NCBI GenBank assembly: GCA_026705925.1
Contig: JAPOZT010000034.1
Location: 124,001 to 188,000 of the forward strand
Direction of reading: 5' to 3'
DNA: 64,000 bases
Source of the DNA: Gemmatimonadota bacterium
GTDB lineage: Bacteria > JAAXHH01
In this document: piece by piece, positions 36,733-45,949 of the stretch
How positions within the stretch are numbered: position 1 is the stretch's first letter
How the letters are laid out: each line of letters begins with the position of its first letter
Position numbers and translations under genes: made by a program
The notes under the pieces: model-generated
Databases searched by the model: none
The model's input: only the letters and a program-made list of their open reading frames with translations
Told to the model about the DNA's origin: nothing

Positions 36733-37710
36733 CTATTCCGCGAGCAGTTCGCGGACAGTCTCTTCTATCGTCGTGCGGTCCGGGACGACGGCCCGCTCGA
36801 GGGAAGGGCTGTAGGGCGTGGGCACGTGGGCGCCGTTCAGCCGCTTGATCGGCGCGTCGAGTTCGTCGAAGCCGTGCTCGGTCACGTGGGCCGATATTTC
36901 GGCGCCGATCCCGCACGGCATGAAGGTCTCGTCCACAATGAGCAGCCTGCCCGTTTTCCGCACGGACGCGAGGATGGTTTCCACGTCCAGGGGCGCCACG
37001 GTGCGCGGATCGACGATCTCCAGGGAAATCCCCTCGCCGGACAGTTCCTCCGCGACCTGAAGGGCATGATGGACCATGACGGTAAGCGCTACGACCGTGG
37101 CATCGGTACCCTCGCGAACGACTGCGGCCTGTCCGAAGGGCACCCGGTGCTCACCGTCCGGCACGGGCCCCTTAAGGTTCAGCAGATGCCGGTGCTCCAT
37201 GAAGAAAACGGGGTCCTCGCCGCGCAGCGCGGTGGCGAACAGGCCCTTCGCGTCCGCGGGATTGGAGGGCAGCGCCACGCGGAACCCCGGGATGTGGACG
37301 AAGAAGGGATAGTAGCTGCCGGAATGGTGGGTCGCCGCGGAGTGGCCAATGCCGATGCAGCCCCGAAGGACCATGGGCATCTTCAGCCGGCCGTTGCTCA
37401 TGTACTGCATCTTGGAAGTCTGGTTGATCAGCTCGCCCAGGCCGTCGAGGATGAAATCCGTGAACATGAAATCCACGACGGGCCGGGCGCCGGTCATGGC
37501 CGCGCCCGTGCACATCCCGATGAACCCCCGTTCGCAGATGGGCGTGTCGCAGAGCCTTAAGGGGCCGTGCTTCTCGTAGAGCCCGGCCGTGGTCTCGAAA
37601 TTGCCGCCGCGTTCGCCCGCGCCTTCCCCGACCACGAATATGGCGGGGTCCGCGTCCATGGCGTCGGACAGAGCTTCCCGCGCGGCTTCCGTGAAAGTCT
37701 TCTCGGTCAT
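36733..37710 (-). CDS. 2-oxoacid dehydrogenase E1 beta subunit
   Basis: This 325-residue protein begins MTEKTFTEAAREALSDAM. It has the usual E1beta elements FVVGEGAGERGG, TPICERGFIGMCTGAAMTG, VDFMFTDFILDG and the C-terminal LLIVDETFMPCGIGAEI. It forms the E1 tetramer with E1alpha, completing the thiamine diphosphate site. The ATG overlaps the E1alpha stop by four bases (ATGA), so translation is coupled; the open frame runs 189 bases further upstream inside E1alpha and was not used. The sequence alone does not separate pyruvate, acetoin and branched-chain substrates. Confidence 0.93.
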   Translation of the reverse strand: MTEKTFTEAAREALSDAMDADPAIFVVGEGAGERGGNFETTAGLYEKHGPLRLCDTPICERGFIGMCTGAAMTGARPVVDFMFTDFILDGLGELINQTSKMQYMSNGRLKMPMVLRGCIGIGHSAATHHSGSYYPFFVHIPGFRVALPSNPADAKGLFATALRGEDPVFFMEHRHLLNLKGPVPDGEHRVPFGQAAVVREGTDATVVALTVMVHHALQVAEELSGEGISLEIVDPRTVAPLDVETILASVRKTGRLLIVDETFMPCGIGAEISAHVTEHGFDELDAPIKRLNGAHVPTPYSPSLERAVVPDRTTIEETVRELLAE

Positions 37711-38699
37711 ACCGTCTCCCGGTACACGTGGCGATCCGCCGTGCCGCCGTCGGGCCATGGACTGTCGGCCGCTTCCCGCTCCGCTTCTTCCACTTCCGTC
37801 CGGACGTCGGCTTCGATCCGGTCCAGATCGGACGCCGTCATCGTTCCCTCGGACAGGATACGGCGCCGGAACCTCGAGATGGGGTCCTTCTCCCGCCACT
37901 CGGCGACTTCCTCCTCGGTGCGGTACACGCCGGTAAGGCCCATCCCCTCGGCATGGGGACGGGTGCGGTATGTCTTCGCCTCGATGAGGGTCGGCCCCTC
38001 TCCCGCCCGTGCCCTTCGCAGCGCCTCGATGGCCGCCTCGTGCACGGCCAGCACGTCGTTGCCGTCCACGCCGACGCCCGGCATGCCGTAACTGGACGCG
38101 CGCGAGGCCACGTCCGGGTTCCGGGAGGCGTAGGAGAAAGGCACTTCGGTCGCGTACAGGTTGTTCTCGCAGACGAAGAGGACGGGCAGGTCGTAGATGG
38201 CGGCGAGATTCAGCCCTTCGTGAAAGGCGCCGTTCCCCACGGCGCCGTCGCCGAAGAAGGCCACGCCGACGCCGCCGTTGCCCAGCAGCCTGGCGCTGTA
38301 GCCGGCCCCCGCGGCCTGCAGGATGCAGGGGCCGACGATTCCGCTCGTGCCCATGAGACCGATCTCCGGAGCGAAGAGGTGCATGCTGCCGCCCCGGCCG
38401 TTAGAGATCCCCGTCTCCCGCCCGTACAGTTCGGCGATGAGCGCGGCCGGCGACACCCCCTTGGCCAGCGCGTGGCCGTGGCCCCGGTGCGTGCTGAAGA
38501 CCGCGTCGTCATCGGTCAATCCGGCGCAGACTCCGGCGGCTACGGCCTCCTCGCCGACGTAGGTATGGCAGGCGCCGTGGATCAGCCCGGCCATGAAGGA
38601 CCTCGCCAGCCGTTCTTCCACCGTCCGGATCGTGAACATGGTCCGGTACAGCCATCGATACAGTTCGAACGAGTCTCCGCGTTCGACGGACATAGCCAT
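37707..38699 (-). CDS. 2-oxoacid dehydrogenase E1 alpha subunit
   Basis: This 330-residue subunit carries the thiamine-diphosphate motif GDGAVGNGAFHEGLNLAA...CENN and the phosphorylation-loop region YRTRPHAEGM. It decarboxylates a 2-oxoacid and passes the acyl group to E2-bound lipoate. It is the first gene of the minus-strand operon E1alpha-E1beta-E2-PKS, facing a 144-base divergent gap to a PhyH gene. The length and the FSTHRGHGHALAKG segment are like acetoin or pyruvate dehydrogenase E1alpha of the two-gene type. An ATG two codons downstream (MSVERGD) is an equally good start. Confidence 0.92.
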   Translation of the reverse strand: MAMSVERGDSFELYRWLYRTMFTIRTVEERLARSFMAGLIHGACHTYVGEEAVAAGVCAGLTDDDAVFSTHRGHGHALAKGVSPAALIAELYGRETGISNGRGGSMHLFAPEIGLMGTSGIVGPCILQAAGAGYSARLLGNGGVGVAFFGDGAVGNGAFHEGLNLAAIYDLPVLFVCENNLYATEVPFSYASRNPDVASRASSYGMPGVGVDGNDVLAVHEAAIEALRRARAGEGPTLIEAKTYRTRPHAEGMGLTGVYRTEEEVAEWREKDPISRFRRRILSEGTMTASDLDRIEADVRTEVEEAEREAADSPWPDGGTADRHVYRETV

Positions 38700-38843
38700 C
38701 TCCGGCTAAAAAACTTGCCTGTTGCACACGGCCCTGTACATTGTCGAAGGTCCTTCAAAAATACAAGCTTATCGTCCCGCGGGGCAAGGTTGATTTTCCT
38801 GCCCGGCGGGTCGTGGCCCGCTTCATCCCGAAGGGAGACAGAC

Positions 38844-39629
38844 ATGGCGGTGAAACAGTCCGAAACCCATCGCGGACTGACCGTCGAAGAGGTCGGCACG
38901 TTCCACGACCAGGGGTTCCTGGTGGCCGGCAAGTTGCTGGACGACGACCACGTGGAAACGCTCCGGTCGGAGTACGACCGCGTATTCGAAACGGCGCGTG
39001 AAAGCGGCCGTTACCGCAACCTCTCCATCGATGACACGGAAGACGAGTCGCGTAAGCGCAAAGCCCGGACGCAGATGCTGCAGATCATGCAGATGTGCGA
39101 ACGCAGCATCGAGTTCAGGAAACTGCTTTACCACGAGCCCATCCTGGATATCGTCGAGTCCCTGCTCGGGCCCAACATCCAGCTGTTCCACGACCAGGCC
39201 CTGTACAAGCCGCCCCGGCAGGGCGGGCCCGTCTTCTGGCACCAGGACAACGGCTACTGGCAGTGCACTCCGGCCAACCTGGTGAGCTGCTGGCTCACCC
39301 TGGACGACGTGGACGTGTCGAACGGGGCCATGCACCTGATTCCCGGGTCGCACCGTCTCCTGGTCTCCCACGAACGGTCGGCCGAGACCGGCGCCCTCCT
39401 CGACCTGGGAGACCAGGCCGAATCGCAGAAGGCGACGGTGGTCGACCTGCCCGCGGGCGGCGCCATGTTCCACCACTGCCAGACCATGCACCACACCCCG
39501 GCGAACGTCACCGACCGGCCGCGCCGGGCCTTCGCCATCCACTACATGACACCCGGCACGAAGCGCATGCGGGACGGGGCATACATCGATGTCTCCTTCG
39601 CCCACCCCATGCTGCGGATGCGGGTATAG
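38844..39629 (+). CDS. PhyH-family 2-oxoglutarate dioxygenase
   Basis: This 261-residue enzyme has an intact iron site: FWHQDNGYW gives His-x-Asp, and TMHHTPANVTDRPRRAF gives the distal His with the Arg that binds 2-oxoglutarate. It begins after AAGGGAG, although the frame is open far upstream under the divergent E1alpha gene. DQGFLVAGKLLDDDHVE is the normal N-terminal helix-strand of PhyH proteins. It is followed after nine bases by another non-heme iron oxygenase gene, so the two should be co-expressed. Its position divergent from the E1alpha-PKS operon allows a tailoring role, but this is not shown. Confidence 0.9.
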   Translation: MAVKQSETHRGLTVEEVGTFHDQGFLVAGKLLDDDHVETLRSEYDRVFETARESGRYRNLSIDDTEDESRKRKARTQMLQIMQMCERSIEFRKLLYHEPILDIVESLLGPNIQLFHDQALYKPPRQGGPVFWHQDNGYWQCTPANLVSCWLTLDDVDVSNGAMHLIPGSHRLLVSHERSAETGALLDLGDQAESQKATVVDLPAGGAMFHHCQTMHHTPANVTDRPRRAFAIHYMTPGTKRMRDGAYIDVSFAHPMLRMRV

Positions 39630-39638
39630 GGAGCCTGA

Positions 39639-40487
39639 ATGACTGAAACCGAAACCCTGCGGTGGGAACCCCTCGGCCCCGACGTGGAGTCCATCCTGGC
39701 CGCCGAATGTGATCCGCTCCTGGCCCTGTCGGAAGGCCGGGTCCCCGCCATCATATGCCGGCAGGCCTATTCGCCCGCCCACTGCCAGGATCTGATCAAG
39801 CGGTTTATCGACCGGGGGTTGATGCGGAATCCATCCGATCCGGAGGCCGCGGCAAAGGACAGCCGCACGCGGATCGATATCGGCACGAGTCTGGCGAACC
39901 GGGGTTCCGACAAGGAGGCTTTTCTGACTCACGCGGTCGGAACGCGTATGCTGTACGAGAGCCTGTTCAACGGGTATGAGGATCCCGTGAAGCTACTCTA
40001 CGGGGTGCTGGACACGCTCGCCGGAGAGAAGCGCGTCATGACCGCCCGGGAGCCGGACGGCCGCAAGTACGGCCCGGCCATCTTCCGCATCCACTACGGG
40101 GGGCATACCTACAAACCCCACATCGACCACGTCACGCTCCGGGAAAAGCGGTTCGACTACGACGTGACCCGATTCGGCCACCAGTTCGCCGGGGTCCTGT
40201 GCTTCCAGAACGCCCTGCACGAGGGACGCAGCACCCAGGCCATCCTGCACCGGTGCATGTGGACGCCCGAGGTCCAGGAGTCCATCGCCACCGATACCTT
40301 CCCCGAATACGCCCGGAAAAACGGCGTAAGCAGCTATACCGTCGACCTGGAGCAGGGCGATCTCTACTTCTTCAACACCCGCCTCATCCACGAGGTGCCT
40401 GCCGTGGAAGGCGATCTGCCGCGCATCGTCCTGGCCACCTTCATCGGTTATTCCCCCGACGACCCGGAAGTCTACGTCTGGTCGTGA
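39639..40487 (+). CDS. 2OG-Fe(II) oxygenase-like protein
   Basis: This 282-residue protein has a jelly-roll oxygenase pattern. FRIHYGGHTYKPHIDHVTL contains His-x-Asp (HID), and about 90 residues later LYFFNTRLIHEVPAV contains the distal His. The following DLPRIVLATFIGY supplies an Arg placed to bind 2-oxoglutarate. It is closer to prolyl-4-hydroxylase-like folds than to PhyH. The substrate is unknown. It is the last GC-rich gene before the AT-richer island begins. Confidence 0.75.
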   Translation: MTETETLRWEPLGPDVESILAAECDPLLALSEGRVPAIICRQAYSPAHCQDLIKRFIDRGLMRNPSDPEAAAKDSRTRIDIGTSLANRGSDKEAFLTHAVGTRMLYESLFNGYEDPVKLLYGVLDTLAGEKRVMTAREPDGRKYGPAIFRIHYGGHTYKPHIDHVTLREKRFDYDVTRFGHQFAGVLCFQNALHEGRSTQAILHRCMWTPEVQESIATDTFPEYARKNGVSSYTVDLEQGDLYFFNTRLIHEVPAVEGDLPRIVLATFIGYSPDDPEVYVWS

Positions 40488-41265
40488 AGCGTAATCGATA
40501 CGTTGTCGGGCGTTAGCGGCAGACCAGTTGTACAATTGTACAACTTAAGTTCAAAGAAGATCACAGCGGATTGACGATTAATACCAATTTCTCGGGCTGT
40601 CTTGAGATAGGCTGAGTGTCTCCTGCCTCTTGCGTACGTACATATTGATTAAGCGGCTAGTCCGTGCTATATTTGATTGCGGTGATTTGTATATGGAAGA
40701 GAGGCCCTATCGTCACGAAGCGAGGTAGATGACGATTTGGTTTTCGATGCTCTTGATATAGAGAGGCGAGTGCTTTCGATACACGTTTTCTTGAGCCGCA
40801 CAGGATAGAGCATCAGCGCACCGACACCTACTTACATCTGTCAGCGCGAGCGTCCGGACCCAATTAGTACTGCTGCGACGTCGGCCTAGGCCTGTTGAGG
40901 TCAAAAGTATACAGGTTCGTCAATTGTAGTCCGTCCAGGACTGAACCCAAGCCCAGTCCTGTGAGGGTGGTTTATTCATGTCTCCAATCCGACTCCCGGA
41001 TAATCACCACCTCCATGCTATACCAATAGTTATATCGGACAGTAGTAAGAACTGTAAATAGAAGTCAGAAATGACTCGAGAGTTCCGACTGAAGGATTGA
41101 AGGCAAGGCCAAAGGCAGGCGCGACATTTCTTTGTAATTGTTGTTCCGCACGACCGTTGGCGGATTTAATCGCTAGTTTTGTGAGACTGCCTTTGTGTCC
41201 CAGTATACCATGCCGGAACCATTCGGTGATTTGAAGTTTAATTGGTTCAACTAAGAGATGAAATC
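40488..41265. other. AT-richer non-coding stretch at the island's left edge
   Basis: About 780 bases without a gene that can be supported. Short frames here show no recognisable motif, ribosome site or codon bias. Base composition changes abruptly after the oxygenase stop. An 18-bp perfect palindrome is the only clear element. No tRNA, attachment-site repeat or integrase remnant was identified. Confidence 0.6.
40527..40544. repeat. 18-bp perfect palindrome
   Basis: GTTGTACAATTGTACAAC is fully self-complementary and lies 40 bases beyond the last GC-rich gene. It could be a regulator operator or a junction of an integrated element. Confidence 0.7.
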
Positions 41266-42462
41266 ATGACGTCATACGAAGACTGTCCCATTTGTCAGAC
41301 AGATACTCTCGCACTAAGGTCCTACGACCTTCCAGTATCCAATCCATCTTGGCCTGTTATGAATGTGGCCGATCTTTTTTCGGGTTGTGGTGGTTTATCG
41401 CTAGGCATACAACGAGCAGCACACCACTCTGGGTATTCCATTGACGTTAGACTTGCACTGGATTCTGATCCAATTGCGATGAACGTATACAATGATCTGT
41501 TCCCAACGGCAAATCCGGTCTGCGATTCAATTGAAAAAGTATTGGATGGGGAAATTGGTGCCCATCTAACAGAAACTGAAACCGAGCTAGTGCTTAAGGT
41601 AGGAGACCTCGACTTCATGCTGGGCGGACCTCCATGTCAAGGTCACTCGAATTTGAACAATCATTCAAGGCGTGACGATCCCAGGAACGGACTCTACCTG
41701 CGTATGGCAAGGGCAGCTGAAGTTTTTAAGCCGACGGCAATTATCATGGAAAACGTCCCGACTGTCACCTACGATGTGCAGAAGGCAGTCCACCGTACAA
41801 TTGACTGCCTTAAATCACTTAAATACGCGGTAGGTGAAGGTGTTGTTGATCTTTCGAATCTGGGTGTGCCTCAAAGTCGCCGGCGACACATCATTATTGC
41901 TCTGCAAAAATGCGAGGTCAATGCTCAAGAATTGGTGGACAGTCTACAGTCGCCGATTTGCGAACACGTGCCTAGGACCGTCCGCTGGGCCATAGAAGAC
42001 TTGGAGGACGACGAAAAGGCTACCGTCTTCGATTCCGCCTCGATTCCATATCCTATAAACCAGTCACGGATTGACTGGCTGTTCGATCACGATCGAAATG
42101 ACCTACCGAACAAGCTAAGGCCACCATGTCATAGATCCGACCACAGCTATCCTGCCATGTACGGCCGAATGGATTGGGATCTACCTGCGCAGACAGTGAC
42201 CACTGGCTTTAATTGCATGGGGCAGGGCAGATATGTGCATCCGTCGCGTAGACGAGTGATCACGCCGCATGAAGCTGCCAGGCTGCAAACACTACCGGAC
42301 TATGTCAATTTCAGATCAGTTCCGACACGGAAGCATCTGGCAAAACTAATCGGAAATTCTGTTCCACCACTGCTTTCATTCGCAATTGGAAAAACCGTCA
42401 TTCCCCTACTAAAGAATCTGCGATCATCTTCCAACGAACCTCGGACGTCGAACGTAGCCTGA
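41266..42462 (+). CDS. DNA cytosine-5 methyltransferase
   Basis: This 398-residue C5 methyltransferase has motif I VADLFSGCGGLSLGI, motif IV GGPPCQGHS with the catalytic Cys, motif VI MENVP, motif VIII QSRRRH and a C-terminal motif IX/X region (RRVITPHEAARLQTLPDY, KLIGNSVPPLL). About 37 residues precede motif I and contain a small Cys pair (CPICQ). ATG is used rather than an upstream TTG. The target-recognition region is short, around residues 245-300. Ten bases after its stop begins a GHKL ATPase gene, and a Vsr gene lies further on in the same island, consistent with m5C-linked mismatch repair. No restriction endonuclease is recognisable beside it. Confidence 0.93.
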   Translation: MTSYEDCPICQTDTLALRSYDLPVSNPSWPVMNVADLFSGCGGLSLGIQRAAHHSGYSIDVRLALDSDPIAMNVYNDLFPTANPVCDSIEKVLDGEIGAHLTETETELVLKVGDLDFMLGGPPCQGHSNLNNHSRRDDPRNGLYLRMARAAEVFKPTAIIMENVPTVTYDVQKAVHRTIDCLKSLKYAVGEGVVDLSNLGVPQSRRRHIIIALQKCEVNAQELVDSLQSPICEHVPRTVRWAIEDLEDDEKATVFDSASIPYPINQSRIDWLFDHDRNDLPNKLRPPCHRSDHSYPAMYGRMDWDLPAQTVTTGFNCMGQGRYVHPSRRRVITPHEAARLQTLPDYVNFRSVPTRKHLAKLIGNSVPPLLSFAIGKTVIPLLKNLRSSSNEPRTSNVA

Positions 42463-42471
42463 TCACAGAGG

Positions 42472-44706
42472 GTGTCTGAATTGAAAACCATCAACTTCAC
42501 AGTGGACTCGGAGCTGCTTCGCGAACTCGGCGAGCGATTGGTAGGGCGCCAGTACATCGCTCTCGCCGAGTTGGTGAAGAATAGTTACGACGCAGACGCA
42601 ACAAGAGTGGAGATTCGCATAAAAGACGATTCGATCGAGGTATCGGACAACGGCCACGGTATGACCGAAGACGACTTTGCGAATCGTTGGATGCGTGTCG
42701 GCTCTACCCACAAGGTCCGCGAGATGACCTCTCCTGTGTTGAAGCGCAGATTGACCGGCTCAAAGGGGGTAGGGCGTCTGGCCGTACAATTTCTGGCAAG
42801 AGAGATGGAACTCACCTCAGTTCCTAACGAAAAAGTACATCCAGAAGGTTTAACGAAACAGGAACTGTTTGCGAAAGTGGATTGGGACACAGCGGTGAAG
42901 TCTGGCGAATTGACTAAGGCAACTGCTTCGTATGAGTTACGGCATCCCGCAAGTGCCGTCTTCCCAATCCAGAAGCCTCATGGTACGACGGTCACCCTTA
43001 ATAATCTCAAACATGAATGGAATCCCTGGGAGTTTCAAAGACTGGCAAGAGAGATCTGGTTTCTCCAACCGCCTTTTCGGTCGTTGGCCGGTACCTCCGA
43101 ATCCAGGGAGAACGATTTTATGGTGGACCTGACCTCACAGGATCGTGTTGCCGTTACTCTGTTTAACACTCAGATGGCACGAATACTGGAGTTGTATACA
43201 TCCCGAATTGTAGGGAGATTGCTGCCGAATGAAGACTCAGATTGTCGTCCATTGAAACGGTATCTGGTCTTGTCGTTGCAACTTGAAGGCAAAAACACGC
43301 AACCTTACAAGTTTTCAGTTCCTGTTCGAGGGGAAGATTCATGCATGATCGACAGTCTGGACTTTGAGATCCGCATCTTCTCCTTGAAGTACCGACAGCC
43401 CCATGGTATAGCCGTACAGCAGGCACGAGACTATATGACTCAATGGGGCGGCGTGCATATCTATGATGCTGGATTCCGAATACCGTACGCCGGATCCGAA
43501 GCTGACTGGTTGAATCTAGAGTTCGATCACGCTCATCGCTTAACCCAGTCTCGGCTTCTACCATCCGACCTGAACGTTAAAATGGGATTAAATTTCCTAC
43601 CGACCAATTCACGGGTACTCGGTGTGGTCAAGATCGACACAAGCCATGAGGCAAGGATGGCGGAAGCTAATGAAGTGGCCCAGGGACAGCACCTTCAAAT
43701 ACAGGTTTCCCGAGATCGACTCGTTAGTAACGGCGCGTTTTATCAATTACAAGATGCAGTGCGATTCGCACTGGACTACTATGCAACTCGCTTAGCCGCG
43801 CAACGGCTGACGGAAAAGGCATCCCTCAAAAAGGTAAGCGCGTCCGGCTCCCTCGTTGAGAACGTTTGGGACGTGTTGGAAAAGCACGAAAAAGAGATTC
43901 CCGAGAAAGTGGCCACTGAACTACGGGTGGAGCTAGACAAAACCGTTGAATCCATCCGGGATCAAGCTAATTGGACTAGGAGTCAGTCCGGTTTACTTGG
44001 AGCAATGGCAACGGTTGGCTCAACAGCCATCGCTTTCGATCATCAGCTGAACCAGCAGCTTAGCATCTTAGAATACCACGCTGAAACTCTAGAGAGTCTT
44101 TTAGAGTTAGAACCAAAAAACAAGAAAGCGATAGGTCCCATCGCTGCCAGCATCAAGAACTGGATTCAGGATGTACGCGACACGCGGGCAGTGTTTTCTC
44201 CCATTACGGATGAACGCAATCGCAAAGCCGTGGCGCGATTCAAAGCAAGACCACTAGTCCAAAGTATGAAAGACAACATGAAAGCAATAATGCGCGGCGT
44301 GCGGATCGATGTATCTGATATTGATCAACACATGTTGTTACCGAATGCAAGTTATCCGGTCTGGATGGCCATCTTCCATAACCTTTTTATGAATGCGTCC
44401 AATGCGATGCTTGACAGCGAAACCAAACACATATCAGTCTCATCAACCGAGTCCGGCAAAGAACGCAAGATTCGAGTTCATGACACAGGAGTAGGCATTG
44501 ACTTGAAAAAGGCCGAAAGCTTGTTTGAACCACTAAAACGAGGCCTGGAGATTTCCGCGGAACGACGTGCGCTTGGATATGGTGGGACCGGATTGGGATT
44601 AGCAATAGTTCGGTTGCTAGCTACTGACTTGGGAGCCACCGTTCGATTTACTAGGCCAGAAGCACCCTTCAGCACATGTTTCGAATTGGCCTGGCGGGAG
44701 GAGTAA
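42472..44706 (+). CDS. Double GHKL protein: MutL/Hsp90-type ATPase plus histidine kinase
   Basis: This protein has 744 residues from GTG, or 741 from the TTG at 42481, which has a better-placed AGAGG. The N-terminus is a GHKL ATPase of HATPase_c_3 type: LAELVKNSYDADA (Glu33, Asn37, Asp40), SDNGHGM (Asp59) and GSKGVGRLA (96-104). A beta-rich middle and coiled segment follow. A complete histidine-kinase core ends the protein: FDHQLNQQL with candidate phospho-His524, FHNLFMNASNAM (N box), HDTGVGID, LFEPL and GYGGTGLGLAIV (702-713). There are no membrane segments. Its stop overlaps the next ATG (TAATG), and the next gene encodes a receiver-like protein, its probable partner. MutL/MORC-type ATPases are known next to methylases in restriction loci. 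Confidence 0.88.
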   Translation: MSELKTINFTVDSELLRELGERLVGRQYIALAELVKNSYDADATRVEIRIKDDSIEVSDNGHGMTEDDFANRWMRVGSTHKVREMTSPVLKRRLTGSKGVGRLAVQFLAREMELTSVPNEKVHPEGLTKQELFAKVDWDTAVKSGELTKATASYELRHPASAVFPIQKPHGTTVTLNNLKHEWNPWEFQRLAREIWFLQPPFRSLAGTSESRENDFMVDLTSQDRVAVTLFNTQMARILELYTSRIVGRLLPNEDSDCRPLKRYLVLSLQLEGKNTQPYKFSVPVRGEDSCMIDSLDFEIRIFSLKYRQPHGIAVQQARDYMTQWGGVHIYDAGFRIPYAGSEADWLNLEFDHAHRLTQSRLLPSDLNVKMGLNFLPTNSRVLGVVKIDTSHEARMAEANEVAQGQHLQIQVSRDRLVSNGAFYQLQDAVRFALDYYATRLAAQRLTEKASLKKVSASGSLVENVWDVLEKHEKEIPEKVATELRVELDKTVESIRDQANWTRSQSGLLGAMATVGSTAIAFDHQLNQQLSILEYHAETLESLLELEPKNKKAIGPIAASIKNWIQDVRDTRAVFSPITDERNRKAVARFKARPLVQSMKDNMKAIMRGVRIDVSDIDQHMLLPNASYPVWMAIFHNLFMNASNAMLDSETKHISVSSTESGKERKIRVHDTGVGIDLKKAESLFEPLKRGLEISAERRALGYGGTGLGLAIVRLLATDLGATVRFTRPEAPFSTCFELAWREE

Positions 44707-45941
44707 TGAGCAAGATACAGGTGTTGGTGTTTGACGACAGTTTCGAAATTGCGGAAGGATTGGCTGTAAAAGTACGCGCAGCCTGCGACAACGCGGATGT
44801 TACGGCGGTTGAACAAACGACCTTTCTTGATTTGGTAGAGGAGTTAAACCAAAGAAGGGCTAGGTGGAGAGACGACGTAGAAGATATCACCTCGATAAAA
44901 CCATTAGATGTCGATGAGGCAGACGTAGTTATCGTCGACTACGATCTATTGGCCTACTCGGATGCAGGGGACATCACGGGAAGCAGGCTAGCGTATCTCC
45001 TTCGCTGTTTCACCAAGTGCGGATTAGTCATCGTCCTCAACGAATACGGAAACAACACTTTTGACATGAGTCTTCGCAGTCCATCGTTGAATTTCGCTGA
45101 TTTGCACCTAGGCGCCGAACAGATAGGCAATCCAGGACTTTGGTCGGATTCGTTTGAGGGTTACAGACCATGGCATTGGCCCGTTATACCCAACGCCAGG
45201 TGTAACTTTGAGAAATGTGTCAAGGATGTTCAAGAAAACTCGGATGAACCTATTCTTGAGTTCCTGGATCTGGGTCGTTTCATTGACTGGATGCCGAAAA
45301 GAGTGCATGATTTTTTCTTGGGCAGCGGAAATATAGAATCCGTTCTATTCAGCGACTTCGTGGAACGTGCACGCGGTGGCACTGAATTGAAAGACCACTT
45401 ACCTCCAGATTACATGGCGCGGGTGGCTACGGCTCGTTTGCTCGCTCTACTAAATGGGCTAATTCTGACGGAACAAAGCATATTAGTCGATGCGCCGCAT
45501 CTAGTGGCACGGTTTCCTAGCCTAATCAAAGACGGTAATCAAGATATACATAATTGGAATCGTTTGTGCGAGCCTCTCAACAAGGAGATCGACAATCTGT
45601 TTATAGATGAAATGAAGGAATACAGATTTAAGAAGCAACACTGGCTTTGGAGACCGGTCTGGTTTTGGCCTGACATTTCCAGGGACGAGCAAGTCGCCGA
45701 AGTAAGAGACCCTTGGACAGTCCAAGACATAGATTGGGTATTCTGCGAGAACATCTCGCAATTTGTACCCACCGCACTTGCTGATGACTTCAGAGCTGAC
45801 GTATCTCCTCCTTTCAATAAGCGGTTCGTTTTCAAAAGCGAATCTCCTGAGGCCCTGACATTCGTGAGTCAGGCAGGTTCCGGAGGGCCTCAGGACCCGC
45901 TATTGGTCGAATATGTGCCTCAAGCTGCGTTTAGCCTGTAA
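44706..45941 (+). CDS. Receiver-like protein with unknown C-terminal domain
   Basis: This 411-residue protein has an N-terminus that follows the response-regulator receiver pattern. QVLVFDDSFEIAEGL has the acidic pocket Asp10-Asp11. ADVVIVDYDLL has Asp78 as candidate phospho-acceptor. GLVIVLNEYG is the fourth strand, with Asn where Thr/Ser is usual. The remaining 270 residues or so show no known output domain; aromatic segments such as HWLWRPVWFWPD stand out. It starts on the A of the kinase stop with GGAGGAG just upstream, so it is translationally coupled to the double-GHKL kinase. A DNA-binding role is not supported. It may be an effector or adaptor switched by phosphorylation. Confidence 0.7.
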   Translation: MSKIQVLVFDDSFEIAEGLAVKVRAACDNADVTAVEQTTFLDLVEELNQRRARWRDDVEDITSIKPLDVDEADVVIVDYDLLAYSDAGDITGSRLAYLLRCFTKCGLVIVLNEYGNNTFDMSLRSPSLNFADLHLGAEQIGNPGLWSDSFEGYRPWHWPVIPNARCNFEKCVKDVQENSDEPILEFLDLGRFIDWMPKRVHDFFLGSGNIESVLFSDFVERARGGTELKDHLPPDYMARVATARLLALLNGLILTEQSILVDAPHLVARFPSLIKDGNQDIHNWNRLCEPLNKEIDNLFIDEMKEYRFKKQHWLWRPVWFWPDISRDEQVAEVRDPWTVQDIDWVFCENISQFVPTALADDFRADVSPPFNKRFVFKSESPEALTFVSQAGSGGPQDPLLVEYVPQAAFSL

Positions 45942-45949
45942 GGAGGAAC

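Noticed and set aside
37728-38843. Long open frame upstream of the PhyH start, giving a 633-residue frame
   Set aside because: It lies antisense to the clear E1alpha gene; high GC makes such shadow frames common. The ATG at 38844 has a good ribosome site and matches the family N-terminus.
40713-40904. 63-codon frame in the island's left gap
   Set aside because: No ribosome site, no recognisable motif and irregular composition; not reported as a gene.
40488-41265. tRNA or integrase attachment site at the island edge
   Set aside because: No cloverleaf, conserved T-arm or flanking direct repeat could be recognised by eye.
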